From positions 1-33,242 of the forward strand of contig JAAYAD010000001.1 in NCBI GenBank assembly GCA_012719545.1: 33,242 nucleotides of DNA. The letters are read 5' to 3'. Positions 25,124 through 32,975 of this stretch are shown here, one piece after another. Every line of letters starts with the position of its first letter. The first letter of the stretch is position 1. The notes under the pieces are model-generated. The model worked only from the letters and a program-made list of their open reading frames with translations. It was not told the origin of the DNA and ran no database searches. This DNA comes from Clostridiaceae bacterium (GTDB lineage: Bacteria > Bacillota > Clostridia > DSM-8532). The position numbers and the translations under genes were made by a program.

Positions 25124-26110
25124 TTATACTAGCTTTTGACCACAGTTTGGACAGAAGTTGAAGTCACCTGTTTTTTGGCCGCAATTTGGGCAGAAGTTTG
25201 GCTTAGTTCCGGTATTCTGTACTGAAGCTCCTGCTCTGCTGTTTGCGTTCTGGGCATTATTCATGCTGTTATTCATATTCTGCATCATCTGGTTAGCAAT
25301 ATTGATGCCCATCATCATTCCCATCATATCCGATGTGACTGAGCTTCCCTTATTATTGCCTGAAGCCATATTATCAAGGACCGATACCTGACTGTATCTA
25401 TTCATATCTCCAATCATGCTGTGGGATGCAGTCTTGTTAATCATTCTCTGAATATCATCAGGGTAACTGATGCTGTTAATGGTAAATTTGGTCACAGTCA
25501 TTCCCATGTCCATTATTTCCATATCGAGATCACTCTGGATACCTTTGGATATTTCAAAGGAATTGGCCATAAGATGTGTATAATCCTTGCCTTCCTTTAC
25601 TATCCACTTCATAAGAAGCTGATCCAGAATTGAAGTAATTCTTGATTTTACATCCTCAACATAATAACTGTTTTTGACCCCTGCCACTTTATCAATCAAT
25701 GCAATATAATCATTTACTTTAAATGTAAAGGTACCGTTTGCCCTTATGGGTATGCCTCCGGGAAGCTGGGGATGAGGAATATTAATCATATTCTGTGTTC
25801 CCCATTTTACATTGAACTCTTTTGTATTAACAAACAGGACCTCGGCTCGCATTCCGCTGTTAAAACCAAATTTAAAGCCTTTTAAGGTAGACAGAAACGG
25901 AATTATTTCTGATTCAATGTCATAGTCTCCGTCATCCTTAAAAATACCTTCTATTCTTCCGTTATACAGGAAAATAGCATCCTGTCCGGGACGTATAATT
26001 AATTTGCTTCCTTTTTTTATCTCCTTATTGCTCCATTTATAAAATATCATGTCTTCTCTGAATTCATCCCACTCAACCACATTGGCAAACTGCTTGCTGA
26101 ATAAACCCAT
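25124..26110 (-). CDS. ydjI: SPFH-domain protein with C-terminal zinc ribbons, YdjI-like
   Basis: A 328-aa protein of the YdjI group, often labelled virion core protein-like. An SPFH/band-7 domain occupies about 20-235 (for example IIRPGQDAIFLYNGRIEG and VTKFTINSISYPDDIQRMI). A Met/Asn-rich flexible stretch (about 265-300) leads to a double zinc ribbon with FCPNCG twice (C307/C310 and C320/C323). AAGGAGAA precedes the ATG by 6 nt. It is the last gene in the order pspA-ydjG-ydjH-ydjI, which is the same as the SigW-controlled B. subtilis operon. There, YdjI works with membrane proteins YdjG and YdjH to bring PspA to the membrane. Confidence 0.87.
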   Translation of the reverse strand: MGLFSKQFANVVEWDEFREDMIFYKWSNKEIKKGSKLIIRPGQDAIFLYNGRIEGIFKDDGDYDIESEIIPFLSTLKGFKFGFNSGMRAEVLFVNTKEFNVKWGTQNMINIPHPQLPGGIPIRANGTFTFKVNDYIALIDKVAGVKNSYYVEDVKSRITSILDQLLMKWIVKEGKDYTHLMANSFEISKGIQSDLDMEIMDMGMTVTKFTINSISYPDDIQRMINKTASHSMIGDMNRYSQVSVLDNMASGNNKGSSVTSDMMGMMMGINIANQMMQNMNNSMNNAQNANSRAGASVQNTGTKPNFCPNCGQKTGDFNFCPNCGQKLV

Positions 26111-26173
26111 AATAATTCTCCTTCCACATCAATATAGAAAACCCGATCCATATGTATTCATTATATCAAAATA

Positions 26174-27040
26174 TCAGAAACTTCGTCCTCCACCACTGTG
26201 GGATCGGCCGCCGCTGGATACTCCGCTTCCCCCGCTTCTGCTGCTACTGCTGCTTCCGGAAGAGGATGAACTATTACGTACCTTTGTAGTGGTTGTACGA
26301 ATATATCTGTCCCAGTGATCTACCACTCTGGAATTTTGAGAGTCTAAATAAGTACGATCGTTAACTGTAACTTTACCGCCGGAATTATGAACCAATACTC
26401 CTGCCACAATCCCACCTATTCCGAGAGATACAAGAAGCTGAAACCATATATTGTAGAATATATTATTTCTCCTAAGCTCTTTCTGATAATTTTTATCGCT
26501 CCCGGCATAGTTTGGGTTAGGTGTTCTGATAACTTTATCTTCAGAAGGATCTTTTCCAAGATAATACCTTGTTTTTTCAAGGAATGTGGTAAAGGCAGTA
26601 TAATAGTCACCGTTTGAAAGATGCGGCACCACTTCATCCAGTACAAATTCTATTCTGGAATTATTCATGCGGAATTCATCCTGCCCATAGCCCTGTATTT
26701 CAACTCCGCGATTTCCAGGCTCCATGTTGACAAAAATAATTACACTGTTGGTAACCTCTTTTGAGTCTGCAAAATCTTCTAGGTACCTTTTTCTGGACAA
26801 GCCTTTGCTGTTGTTATCGGTAATTATGTAAATGGTGGTGTTGTACTGGCTACCAATTTCCTGGGCAATACTTTCAAGGTTTTCTATCTCATCTTCTTTT
26901 AAAAGGCCAGCATAGTCATATACAAGCTGTTCCTCAGCATAAACCCCATGGCTAAACAGAAAGAATGTTGTACATACCATTAAGAAAAGCATTGCTGCTC
27001 CATAAAGACAGAGCTTTTGACTACTGCGATAAAAATTCAT
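26174..27040 (-). CDS. ydjH: TPM-domain membrane protein, YdjH-like
   Basis: A 288-aa protein. The start at 27040 (MNFYRSS) overlaps the upstream stop by one base and has GGGAGGTGG before it. A signal or anchor helix (about 12-34) precedes the TPM phosphatase-like domain (about 40-175), with LVYDYAGLLKEDEIENLE and VNMEPGNRGVEIQGYGQDEF. A second membrane helix (about 205-223, FQLLVSLGIGGIVAGVLV) is followed by a cytoplasmic Ser/Gly-rich tail (about 260-288) ending GGGRSF. Such low-complexity tails are usual in TPM proteins. Translationally coupled to the YdjG-like gene. Confidence 0.87.
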   Translation of the reverse strand: MNFYRSSQKLCLYGAAMLFLMVCTTFFLFSHGVYAEEQLVYDYAGLLKEDEIENLESIAQEIGSQYNTTIYIITDNNSKGLSRKRYLEDFADSKEVTNSVIIFVNMEPGNRGVEIQGYGQDEFRMNNSRIEFVLDEVVPHLSNGDYYTAFTTFLEKTRYYLGKDPSEDKVIRTPNPNYAGSDKNYQKELRRNNIFYNIWFQLLVSLGIGGIVAGVLVHNSGGKVTVNDRTYLDSQNSRVVDHWDRYIRTTTTKVRNSSSSSGSSSSSRSGGSGVSSGGRSHSGGGRSF

Positions 27041-28086
27041 TAGAAACCACCTCCCAATAAGGATGTGATAATTCGGAGGATTAGAAAAACACCTACACTG
27101 GTTCCCGCAAACCAAGCCAATATTTTCTGGGCACTTAAAGGAGGTTTTCCGACTATTTTGCCCGTTTGTCCGTTCATGGCAAATAAATAATCCTTTTGCT
27201 TATAGTTGTAATACACCATCCAGACAGGAAGAAGGGCATACTGCACTCTCTTTCTTCTTATGTTAATCTGCTTGTAATTATATGTAGTAGAAGAATAACC
27301 CTGTATTGTTGACCTTATATATGCATCTACATATTTTTCTACTCTGTTCTTTACTCTGTCAAATAATTCTTCATGAGTGTAATTATATTTTTCAGCGATG
27401 TATCCTGCAAGATACGGCGTATTGAAATCTTTCAGGCCCTGATAATTATATGGTTCCAATTTATCCATAAGCTCGTCGTTCATCTTGGAAGATGCATCTG
27501 CCGGAACCAAAAAGAAGTTCAGATCAACTTTTCTATATACGTCATAATAGCTGGTATCGGTATAGGTGTATTCACCTCTTGTATATCTTCTGACCTTGGT
27601 ACAGGTGGCCTTTACTTCTCCTTTTCCATTCAGATCATAAAGCCAAAAAGGAACATATAGACCTGTTATATTCTTAATTCGGTCTGCTGTCATAAAGCCT
27701 GAGGGAGTAACCAATCCATTTTTACACCAGGCTTTAAAAGCATTGCCTGCTTGCTCCTTGCTTATTGAAAAGGGGATTATAACCGATGGAGCAAGACTTC
27801 CTGTAAGCCTGTCATTAAGTACAACTGCTGCACCACAAAAGCTGCAGGTGGTTGCCGTAGTATCGGCATCCGATACAATAACTGCTCCGCAGTTATTGCA
27901 ATGATACTCATTTACCTCGCCTTCCTTAAATGTATGCTGTGATTCCTGGTCCTGGAACCATTCATGCTCTTCGGAATACTCTTCAACATCTTCCTTTCTT
28001 CCGCAGCTTTGACAGGCCAGCATTCCGGATTCGCTGTCAAAAACCATATCGGCGCCGCAATTTGGGCATTTATACTGCAATACCAT
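27040..28086 (-). CDS. ydjG: Zinc-ribbon membrane protein, YdjG-like
   Basis: A 348-aa protein. Two N-terminal zinc ribbons are visible: C7/C10 with C25/C28, and C63/C66 with C81/C84. A TFIIB-like label is sometimes given to such ribbons, but nothing else here suggests transcription. The middle domain (about 95-305) is beta-rich with many tyrosines (GLYVPFWLYDLNGKGEV, LLPVWMVYYNYK). One C-terminal membrane helix (about 322-345) anchors it. The ATG at 28086 is chosen with GAGGTGG 7 nt upstream rather than the TTG one codon earlier. It lies 140 nt downstream of pspA behind a hairpin. Confidence 0.85.
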   Translation of the reverse strand: MVLQYKCPNCGADMVFDSESGMLACQSCGRKEDVEEYSEEHEWFQDQESQHTFKEGEVNEYHCNNCGAVIVSDADTTATTCSFCGAAVVLNDRLTGSLAPSVIIPFSISKEQAGNAFKAWCKNGLVTPSGFMTADRIKNITGLYVPFWLYDLNGKGEVKATCTKVRRYTRGEYTYTDTSYYDVYRKVDLNFFLVPADASSKMNDELMDKLEPYNYQGLKDFNTPYLAGYIAEKYNYTHEELFDRVKNRVEKYVDAYIRSTIQGYSSTTYNYKQINIRRKRVQYALLPVWMVYYNYKQKDYLFAMNGQTGKIVGKPPLSAQKILAWFAGTSVGVFLILRIITSLLGGGF

Positions 28087-28155
28087 CAATAAACCACCTC
28101 ATTTTTCATTCCTTTTCGGCAGGTAATATTCTCAGTATAAATTACTTTGAATAAA

Positions 28156-28181
28156 AAGGCTATAGCAGGAGCTATAGCCTT
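28156..28181 (-). terminator. Terminator or attenuator between pspA and ydjG
   Basis: A perfect 11-bp stem, AAGGCTATAGC / GCTATAGCCTT, with loop AGGA. On the minus strand it is followed by TTTATTCAAAG, extended by the stem's own Ts. No convincing separate promoter is visible before ydjG, so read-through would set a pspA to ydjGHI ratio. Confidence 0.8.
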
Positions 28182-28226
28182 GATAAGAATCCGCAATTAA
28201 TTAGGCTGGATTATCTGCCCGATAAT

Positions 28227-28901
28227 TTACTTACCCAGACTAGCCTTTAATGCTGCCAATTCCTCATCAATATTTACAGAACCACTGTCATATTTTCTGG
28301 TAAGCTCATCTATATCATCATCAGCCGGCTTGTTTAATTCAGACAAGGCGTTTACTTTGTCAAGCATCATATTGGCCTTTTCCTCCATGCGCTCAAATGC
28401 TGATATGGAGCTGCTTGCGGTATTAATTGATGAGCCAATTTTATTCATCCTTTCTCTGGTCTTGGCAACAGCGATTTTGCCCTTAATAATATCCTTGCGG
28501 GCTTCCAGCTCGCTTATGTCGCTGACCAGCTTGTCGTGCATTGCTCTCATGTTGGAGGCATTGGTTTTTGCAATTGCATAGGCTTCCTCAAGTTCACTCA
28601 ATTTAGCTGTTAATTGAGCCTTCTTTTCAAGAAATTTTCTGGCATCAGTCTCGTTGCCTGCTTCCAGAGCTTTTATGGCATAGGACTGCAATTTTTCTAT
28701 TTCTTCTTTGCATTCATCCACATTTCGTTTTGCTCTTTGCTCTTCAGCCATAATAGAGGCAGTTTCTGATTTTACCTTTCCCAAATCGCTATGTAAGTTT
28801 CTTAAGTATTGATTAATCATCTTTTCGGGATCTTCAGCTTTATCCAGAAGTGCATTGATATTGCTGGCCATGATGTCCTTGAACCTTGAAAGTATACCCA
28901 T
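28227..28901 (-). CDS. pspA: PspA/IM30 phage-shock protein
   Basis: A 224-aa ESCRT-III-like peripheral membrane protein that forms scaffolds on damaged membranes. The N-terminus MGILSRFKDIMASNINALLDKAEDPEKMI (in part amphipathic) is diagnostic, and residues about 30-185 form a long coiled-coil hairpin rich in Lys/Glu/Ala. Length matches the family (about 225 aa). The start at 28901 has GGAGG about 8 nt upstream. First gene of the psp-ydjGHI cluster, with a strong sigma-A-like promoter upstream and a hairpin after it. Confidence 0.95.
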   Translation of the reverse strand: MGILSRFKDIMASNINALLDKAEDPEKMINQYLRNLHSDLGKVKSETASIMAEEQRAKRNVDECKEEIEKLQSYAIKALEAGNETDARKFLEKKAQLTAKLSELEEAYAIAKTNASNMRAMHDKLVSDISELEARKDIIKGKIAVAKTRERMNKIGSSINTASSSISAFERMEEKANMMLDKVNALSELNKPADDDIDELTRKYDSGSVNIDEELAALKASLGK

Positions 28902-29003
28902 ATCACAATCCTCCATTAAAAAATATTTATGATTATGAAAAGACCGAGATGTTGTTGAATATAATTAAAATATATTGCTTTCCTGATAAAATATTCTTCT
29001 ACC

Positions 29004-29025
29004 GTTAATAATTTTTATCATTAAC
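29004..29025. promoter_or_regulatory. Palindrome downstream of the pspA promoter
   Basis: GTTAATAAT-TTTT-ATCATTAAC is an inverted repeat with one mismatch, starting about 8 nt below the -10. It could be an operator or a leader hairpin. Confidence 0.4.
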
Positions 29026-29032
29026 AGATTCT

Positions 29033-29061
29033 AGTATATTGTTTTTTTATACATCGGTCAA
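29033..29061 (-). promoter_or_regulatory. Sigma-A promoter of pspA
   Basis: On the minus strand TTGACC (29056-29061), exactly 17 nt, then TATACT (29033-29038). I do not see a SigW-type TGAAAC/CGTA pair. Confidence 0.7.
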
Positions 29062-29203
29062 GTAATATTTTTATTAATATACAGGATATTCCTTTCAACT
29101 TCCTATTTATCACTTTTTACCGGGCATAGAAATTATAAATATAACTTAAACAGCAAATGCAAAAGCTTTTTAAGAATAATGATATTTTTCGTATACAAAA
29201 AAT

Positions 29204-29240
29204 AAATCCGGATTTTCACTTAGTGAAAAATCCGGATTTT
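29204..29240 (-). terminator. Terminator of the par-DUF4446-serS run
   Basis: AAATCCGGATTTTCAC pairs with GTGAAAAATCCGGATTT with one bulged base and a short loop. On the minus strand TTTATTTTTTG follows. Confidence 0.85.
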
Positions 29241-29351
29241 ATAATCTCATCTTTATATTCAGTTTACAGAATATTTATCTTACAGAATCAGGATGGAATA
29301 CTGGCTTTAAGAAGTTATAAACAACATCTTATGCCTGTTATTTAATTTATC

Positions 29352-30641
29352 TTACTTTCCAAGGGGGTATAATCTGTCCTTGCCAATCCATTTTCTCAGT
29401 ACTTCTGGAATCTCTACGCTTCCGTCCTCATTCTGGTACTGCTCCACAATTGCAGGGAGCAGGCGGCTTGTAGCAAGTCCTGAAGCATTCAGTGTGTGAA
29501 CAAATTCAATTTTTTTGCTGTCCTTTCTTCTAAAGCGGATATTTCCTCTTCTTGCCTGGTATTCATAAGCATTCGAGCAGGAGCTGACTTCCTTGTAGTC
29601 ATTCATGCTTGGAATCCATACTTCAATATCGTAGGTTTTTCCCATGCTGGCACTGCAGTCCTGAGCAGCAAGCTTTGTTACCCTATGATGGAGGCCAAGA
29701 CCCTGAACAAGCTTTTCTGCCTTATGAACCAGTTCATCCAGAGCTTTTTCAGAATCTTCCGGAAGAGTGTATTGGAACATTTCTACCTTATTGAACTGAT
29801 GGCCTCTAATCATGCCTCTTTCCTCGGCACGATAGCTTCCGGCTTCTTTTCTGTAACAAGGAGTATAAGCAAAATATTTCTTAGGAAGTTCATCCTCGTT
29901 TAAAATTTCATCCCTGTGATAATTTATAAGGGCTGTTTCTGCTGTTGGTAGGATAAACTGCATCCTTTTGTCAACTACACTTGTTTCGATTTTGAATACA
30001 TCCTCTGCAAATTTAGGGAATTGTCCTGCTGTAAATCCGCATTGATATGTCAGAATATGCGGAGGCAGCATAAATTTATATCCGTCTTTAATGTGTTCTT
30101 CAATAAAATAGTTCAAAAGAGCCCATTCAAGGATCGCTCCGTCTCCTGTATAAACCCAGAAGCCGTTTCCTCCTATTTTTACTCCGCGTTCATAATCTAT
30201 AAGTCCTAATGAAGTAACAAGATCAACATGATTTTTTGGAGTGAAGGAAAATACGGGTTTTTCTCCGAATGTGCGCACAACCTGATTGTTTTCCTTACCG
30301 CCGGGAACAACGTCATCTGCAGGAATGTTAGGAAGCACAGCTATGAAGTTATTTATTTTTTCTTCAACTTCCCTAAGCTCATCGTCCAGTTCCTTAACAC
30401 GGTCCGATATTTTCTTCATCTCTGCCAATAACTCTGATACGTCCTGGCCTTGTTTTTTAAGCACAGGTACTTCAGCTGAAACCTTATTCTTTTTTGCTTT
30501 TAATTCCTCGGATTCCTGAATAAGACTTCTTCTTTTCTGATCCCAGGACAATAATTCTGTAAAATCAACATCATAAAGCCTTTTTTTGAGTGCGGCTTTT
30601 ACCTCATCTGGATTCTGTCGGATTTTTTGAATGTCAAGCAT
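29352..30641 (-). CDS. serS: Seryl-tRNA synthetase
   Basis: A 429-aa class II synthetase. The N-terminal coiled-coil tRNA-binding arm spans about 25-100. The core has LPTAETALINYHRDEI, motif 2 as CYRKEAGSY..ERGMIRGHQFNKVEMF, EVSSCSNAYEYQARRGNIRFR, and motif 3 as LNASGLATSRLLPAIVEQYQ. All parts are present, but the core differs from common bacterial SerRS (usually [26 protein letters not shown] and GSGLAVGRTL), so this is a divergent subtype. The start at 30641 (MLDIQKIRQN) has GAGGAG upstream; the GTG at 30659 overlaps that site. It is 27 nt after the DUF4446 gene, and no T-box leader is visible. Confidence 0.94.
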   Translation of the reverse strand: MLDIQKIRQNPDEVKAALKKRLYDVDFTELLSWDQKRRSLIQESEELKAKKNKVSAEVPVLKKQGQDVSELLAEMKKISDRVKELDDELREVEEKINNFIAVLPNIPADDVVPGGKENNQVVRTFGEKPVFSFTPKNHVDLVTSLGLIDYERGVKIGGNGFWVYTGDGAILEWALLNYFIEEHIKDGYKFMLPPHILTYQCGFTAGQFPKFAEDVFKIETSVVDKRMQFILPTAETALINYHRDEILNEDELPKKYFAYTPCYRKEAGSYRAEERGMIRGHQFNKVEMFQYTLPEDSEKALDELVHKAEKLVQGLGLHHRVTKLAAQDCSASMGKTYDIEVWIPSMNDYKEVSSCSNAYEYQARRGNIRFRRKDSKKIEFVHTLNASGLATSRLLPAIVEQYQNEDGSVEIPEVLRKWIGKDRLYPLGK

Positions 30642-30668
30642 TTTTATTACTCCTCTCACTAAAAACCT

Positions 30669-31151
30669 TTATTTTTTTACAGACAGTGCTTTAGACAATG
30701 CTTCCTGTTCTTCACTGGAAAGCTCTTTTCCTGGCTTTCCGGATTCAATTTCTTTCACATATACATAGGAATTTTCCCTTGTATAAATACCTGTAAGGAC
30801 AAACCCATCTTTATGGTCATCCAATGCAGCTATTGAAAAGCTCATATTATTGCCAACATTTTTAAAGGCATTGTATGTAACAAGCCCGATGTTTTTTAAG
30901 CAATAAGGAATATTTCTTTCAAGCCTTGATATACGATCTTCTATTTTACCTTCTATTATATTCTTGATTCCTTCCAGTTCATCTGAATAAGAAATCATCA
31001 GATCCTCTACATTAATATTTTCCTGACTAAGTCCTTTAATGAGTTTGCGGTATTTTTTTATAAGTCCGCTTAAACGGAAGTGCTCTATAATAATAAGTAA
31101 AAAACATAATCCCGCCAATCCGGTTCCAATGTAAATCAGATATTCTTCCAT
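30669..31151 (-). CDS. DUF4446 membrane protein
   Basis: A 160-aa protein with one N-terminal membrane helix (about 4-23, YIGTGLAGLCFLLIIIEHF), a Lys-rich coiled-coil region (about 30-80) and a small C-terminal domain with NIGLVTYNAFKNVGNNMSFSIAALD and SYVYVKEIESGK, which are DUF4446 hallmarks. GGAGGAAG precedes the ATG. In Firmicutes this family commonly follows parB near the origin, as here. The function is unknown. It is probably co-transcribed with serS. Confidence 0.85.
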   Translation of the reverse strand: MEEYLIYIGTGLAGLCFLLIIIEHFRLSGLIKKYRKLIKGLSQENINVEDLMISYSDELEGIKNIIEGKIEDRISRLERNIPYCLKNIGLVTYNAFKNVGNNMSFSIAALDDHKDGFVLTGIYTRENSYVYVKEIESGKPGKELSSEEQEALSKALSVKK

Positions 31152-31184
31152 ACTTCCTCCATAAACTCAAATTTTTCAAATTAT

Positions 31185-31212
31185 TTTATAACACGTCTAT
31201 TTTTAATTTCAA
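31185..31212 (-). promoter_or_regulatory. Candidate promoter of DUF4446-serS
   Basis: On the minus strand TTGAAA (31207-31212), 16 nt, TATAAA (31185-31190), with a TG extension before the -10. A second TTGACA occurs further up at 31249-31254. Confidence 0.55.
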
Positions 31213-31289
31213 GGAGTTTTTTGTTCTTAATAGGATTTTATATTACCATGTCAATAAAAATTAAAATAAAAAGAAAATAGAGCCATGGT

Positions 31290-32141
31290 TTATTTTCCAT
31301 AATTTATCAATATATCAATTATTCTGTCAAATTCATCCTTTGAGTAATATTCAAATATGATTTTACCCTTATTCTGTCCTTTTACAAGATTTACTTTTGT
31401 TCCGTATATCATTTTAAGTTTTTCTTCAAGATCCGATATTTCCGCACTCTTTTTATTTGGCTCTTTATTCACCTTTTTCTTTGTGCTTTCACTGGCAGCA
31501 AGCTTTTCTGCTTCACGAACATTGAGATTCTTTTCTATTATCTGTCTTGCCAGTTCATTCTGTTTTTCCGCATCGTCAATAGTAACAAGGGTTCGTGCAT
31601 GCCCGCTTGTCAGCCTTCCGTCTGAAAGCATCTCCTTAATTTCTTTTGTCAAACTCAGGAGTCTTACTGAGTTAGCTATTGCAGCACGGCTTTTTCCTAC
31701 TACCTTTGCCACTTCCTCCTGAGTAAGTTTATACTCCTCCATCAGTTTCTGATATGCTTCAGCTTCTTCAATGGGATTTAAATCTTCTCTTTGAAGATTC
31801 TCTATCAGGGCTATTTCCATAACTTCACGGGATGACAAATCCTTTACCACAACAGGTATAGTTTTTAGTCCTGCAATTTTGGCAGCACGCCATCTTCTTT
31901 CTCCGGCTACAATTACATATCGTGAACCTTCTTTTTTCACAATTATGGGCTGAACTACCCCGTGCTCTTTAATTGATTCGGCAAGGGCTTCAAGCCTTTC
32001 CTGATCGAATACTTTTCTTGGCTGATCGCTGTTAGGTTCAACATCATTTATTTTCACTTCAAATATGCTGTTTTTTGATTCCTCAAAATCATTTACTGTG
32101 CTGATAAGTGCGTCAAGACCTTTTCCTAAACCCTTTCTCAT
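31290..32141 (-). CDS. parB: Chromosome partitioning protein ParB (Spo0J)
   Basis: A 283-aa CTP-dependent DNA clamp that loads at parS. The N-terminal GLGKGLDALIS (4-14) contacts ParA. The CTP-binding motifs are GERRWRA and ENLQREDLNPIEEA. The HTH LTQEEVAKVVGKSRAAIANSVRLL recognises parS, and the C-terminal dimerisation domain is intact to GKIIFEYYSKDEFDRIIDILINYGK. The ATG directly follows the parA stop, with GGAGG upstream, so the two are translationally linked. Unlike B. subtilis spo0J, I see no parS within this gene; the site lies upstream of parA. Confidence 0.96.
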   Translation of the reverse strand: MRKGLGKGLDALISTVNDFEESKNSIFEVKINDVEPNSDQPRKVFDQERLEALAESIKEHGVVQPIIVKKEGSRYVIVAGERRWRAAKIAGLKTIPVVVKDLSSREVMEIALIENLQREDLNPIEEAEAYQKLMEEYKLTQEEVAKVVGKSRAAIANSVRLLSLTKEIKEMLSDGRLTSGHARTLVTIDDAEKQNELARQIIEKNLNVREAEKLAASESTKKKVNKEPNKKSAEISDLEEKLKMIYGTKVNLVKGQNKGKIIFEYYSKDEFDRIIDILINYGK

Positions 32142-32912
32142 TTATATTTCCTCCGAGCACATAATTACTTCTTCCGCTAATTCCATATAACATTCTGCAC
32201 CTTTAGATTTTTCGTCATAAAGAATAATTGGCAGGCCATAGCTTGGAGCTTCACTTAAACGTACGTTTCTGGGAATAATGGTGCGGTACACTTTATTACC
32301 GAAATATTTTTTGACTTCATCCACTACCTGGATTGAAAGATTTGTCCTGGCATCAAACATTGTCAAGACCACGCCTTCGACACGCAGAGACTTATTTAAG
32401 TGTTTTTGTACTATTTTAACGGTATTCATCAATTGGCTCAGGCCTTCAAGCGCGTAGTATTCGCATTGTATGGGAACAAGAATTGTATTTGCCGCTGTCA
32501 AGGCATTTACTGTTAAAAGCCCTAAAGATGGAGGACAATCTATTATAATAAAATCATATTTATTTTCTACTTCCTCCAAGGCTGTCTTTAGCCTGGTTTC
32601 CCTCGAATAAACTGTAACCAGTTCAACTTCTGCTCCCGCAAGATTTATATTGGAAGGTGAAAGATAAAGTCCTTTGACTTTTGTTTCCAATAAGGTATCC
32701 TCTATTGGAGTTTCATTAATAATTACATCATAGATGGAGTTTTTTACCTTGTTTTTATCTATGCCCAGACCGCTGGTGGTGTTTCCTTGCGGGTCTATGT
32801 CGATTACAAGCACTTTCTTATTTTTGACTGCCAGACACGCACTTAAATTAACTGCCGTGGTTGTTTTTCCTACACCACCTTTTTGATTTGCAACGGCAAT
32901 GATCTTAGCCAT
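32142..32912 (-). CDS. parA: Chromosome partitioning ATPase ParA (Soj)
   Basis: A 256-aa Walker-type ATPase. The deviant Walker A is KGGVGKTTT (about 10-18), Walker A' is IDIDPQGNTTSGLG, and Walker B is IIIDCPPSLGLL. NVRLSEAPSYGLPIILYD is the usual C-terminal signature. It works with ParB in origin segregation and, in relatives, in control of DnaA. The start at 32912 (MAKIIAV) has GAGGTG a few bases upstream; a TTG at 32924 is less likely. Length is typical. Confidence 0.96.
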   Translation of the reverse strand: MAKIIAVANQKGGVGKTTTAVNLSACLAVKNKKVLVIDIDPQGNTTSGLGIDKNKVKNSIYDVIINETPIEDTLLETKVKGLYLSPSNINLAGAEVELVTVYSRETRLKTALEEVENKYDFIIIDCPPSLGLLTVNALTAANTILVPIQCEYYALEGLSQLMNTVKIVQKHLNKSLRVEGVVLTMFDARTNLSIQVVDEVKKYFGNKVYRTIIPRNVRLSEAPSYGLPIILYDEKSKGAECYMELAEEVIMCSEEI

Positions 32913-32947
32913 AGGACACCTCAAAAATATATTATTCAGACTTACTT

Positions 32948-32975
32948 ATTATAACATAAAAATTATGCGTGTATA
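32948..32975 (-). promoter_or_regulatory. Promoter of parA-parB
   Basis: On the minus strand TATACA (32970-32975), 16 nt, then a consensus TATAAT (32948-32953) with a TG extension. It lies 36 nt before the parA start and just below parS. Confidence 0.65.

Larger units (their letters stand above)
28902..29351. other. Intergenic region between serS and pspA
   Basis: 450 bases without a supported gene. It contains the pspA promoter, a palindrome in the pspA leader, and the serS terminator. The 29062-29200 segment is AT-rich with no recognisable element. Confidence 0.6.

Noticed and set aside
30642..30668. T-box leader in front of serS
   Set aside because: Only 27 nt separate serS from the DUF4446 gene; there is no room and no T-box sequence.
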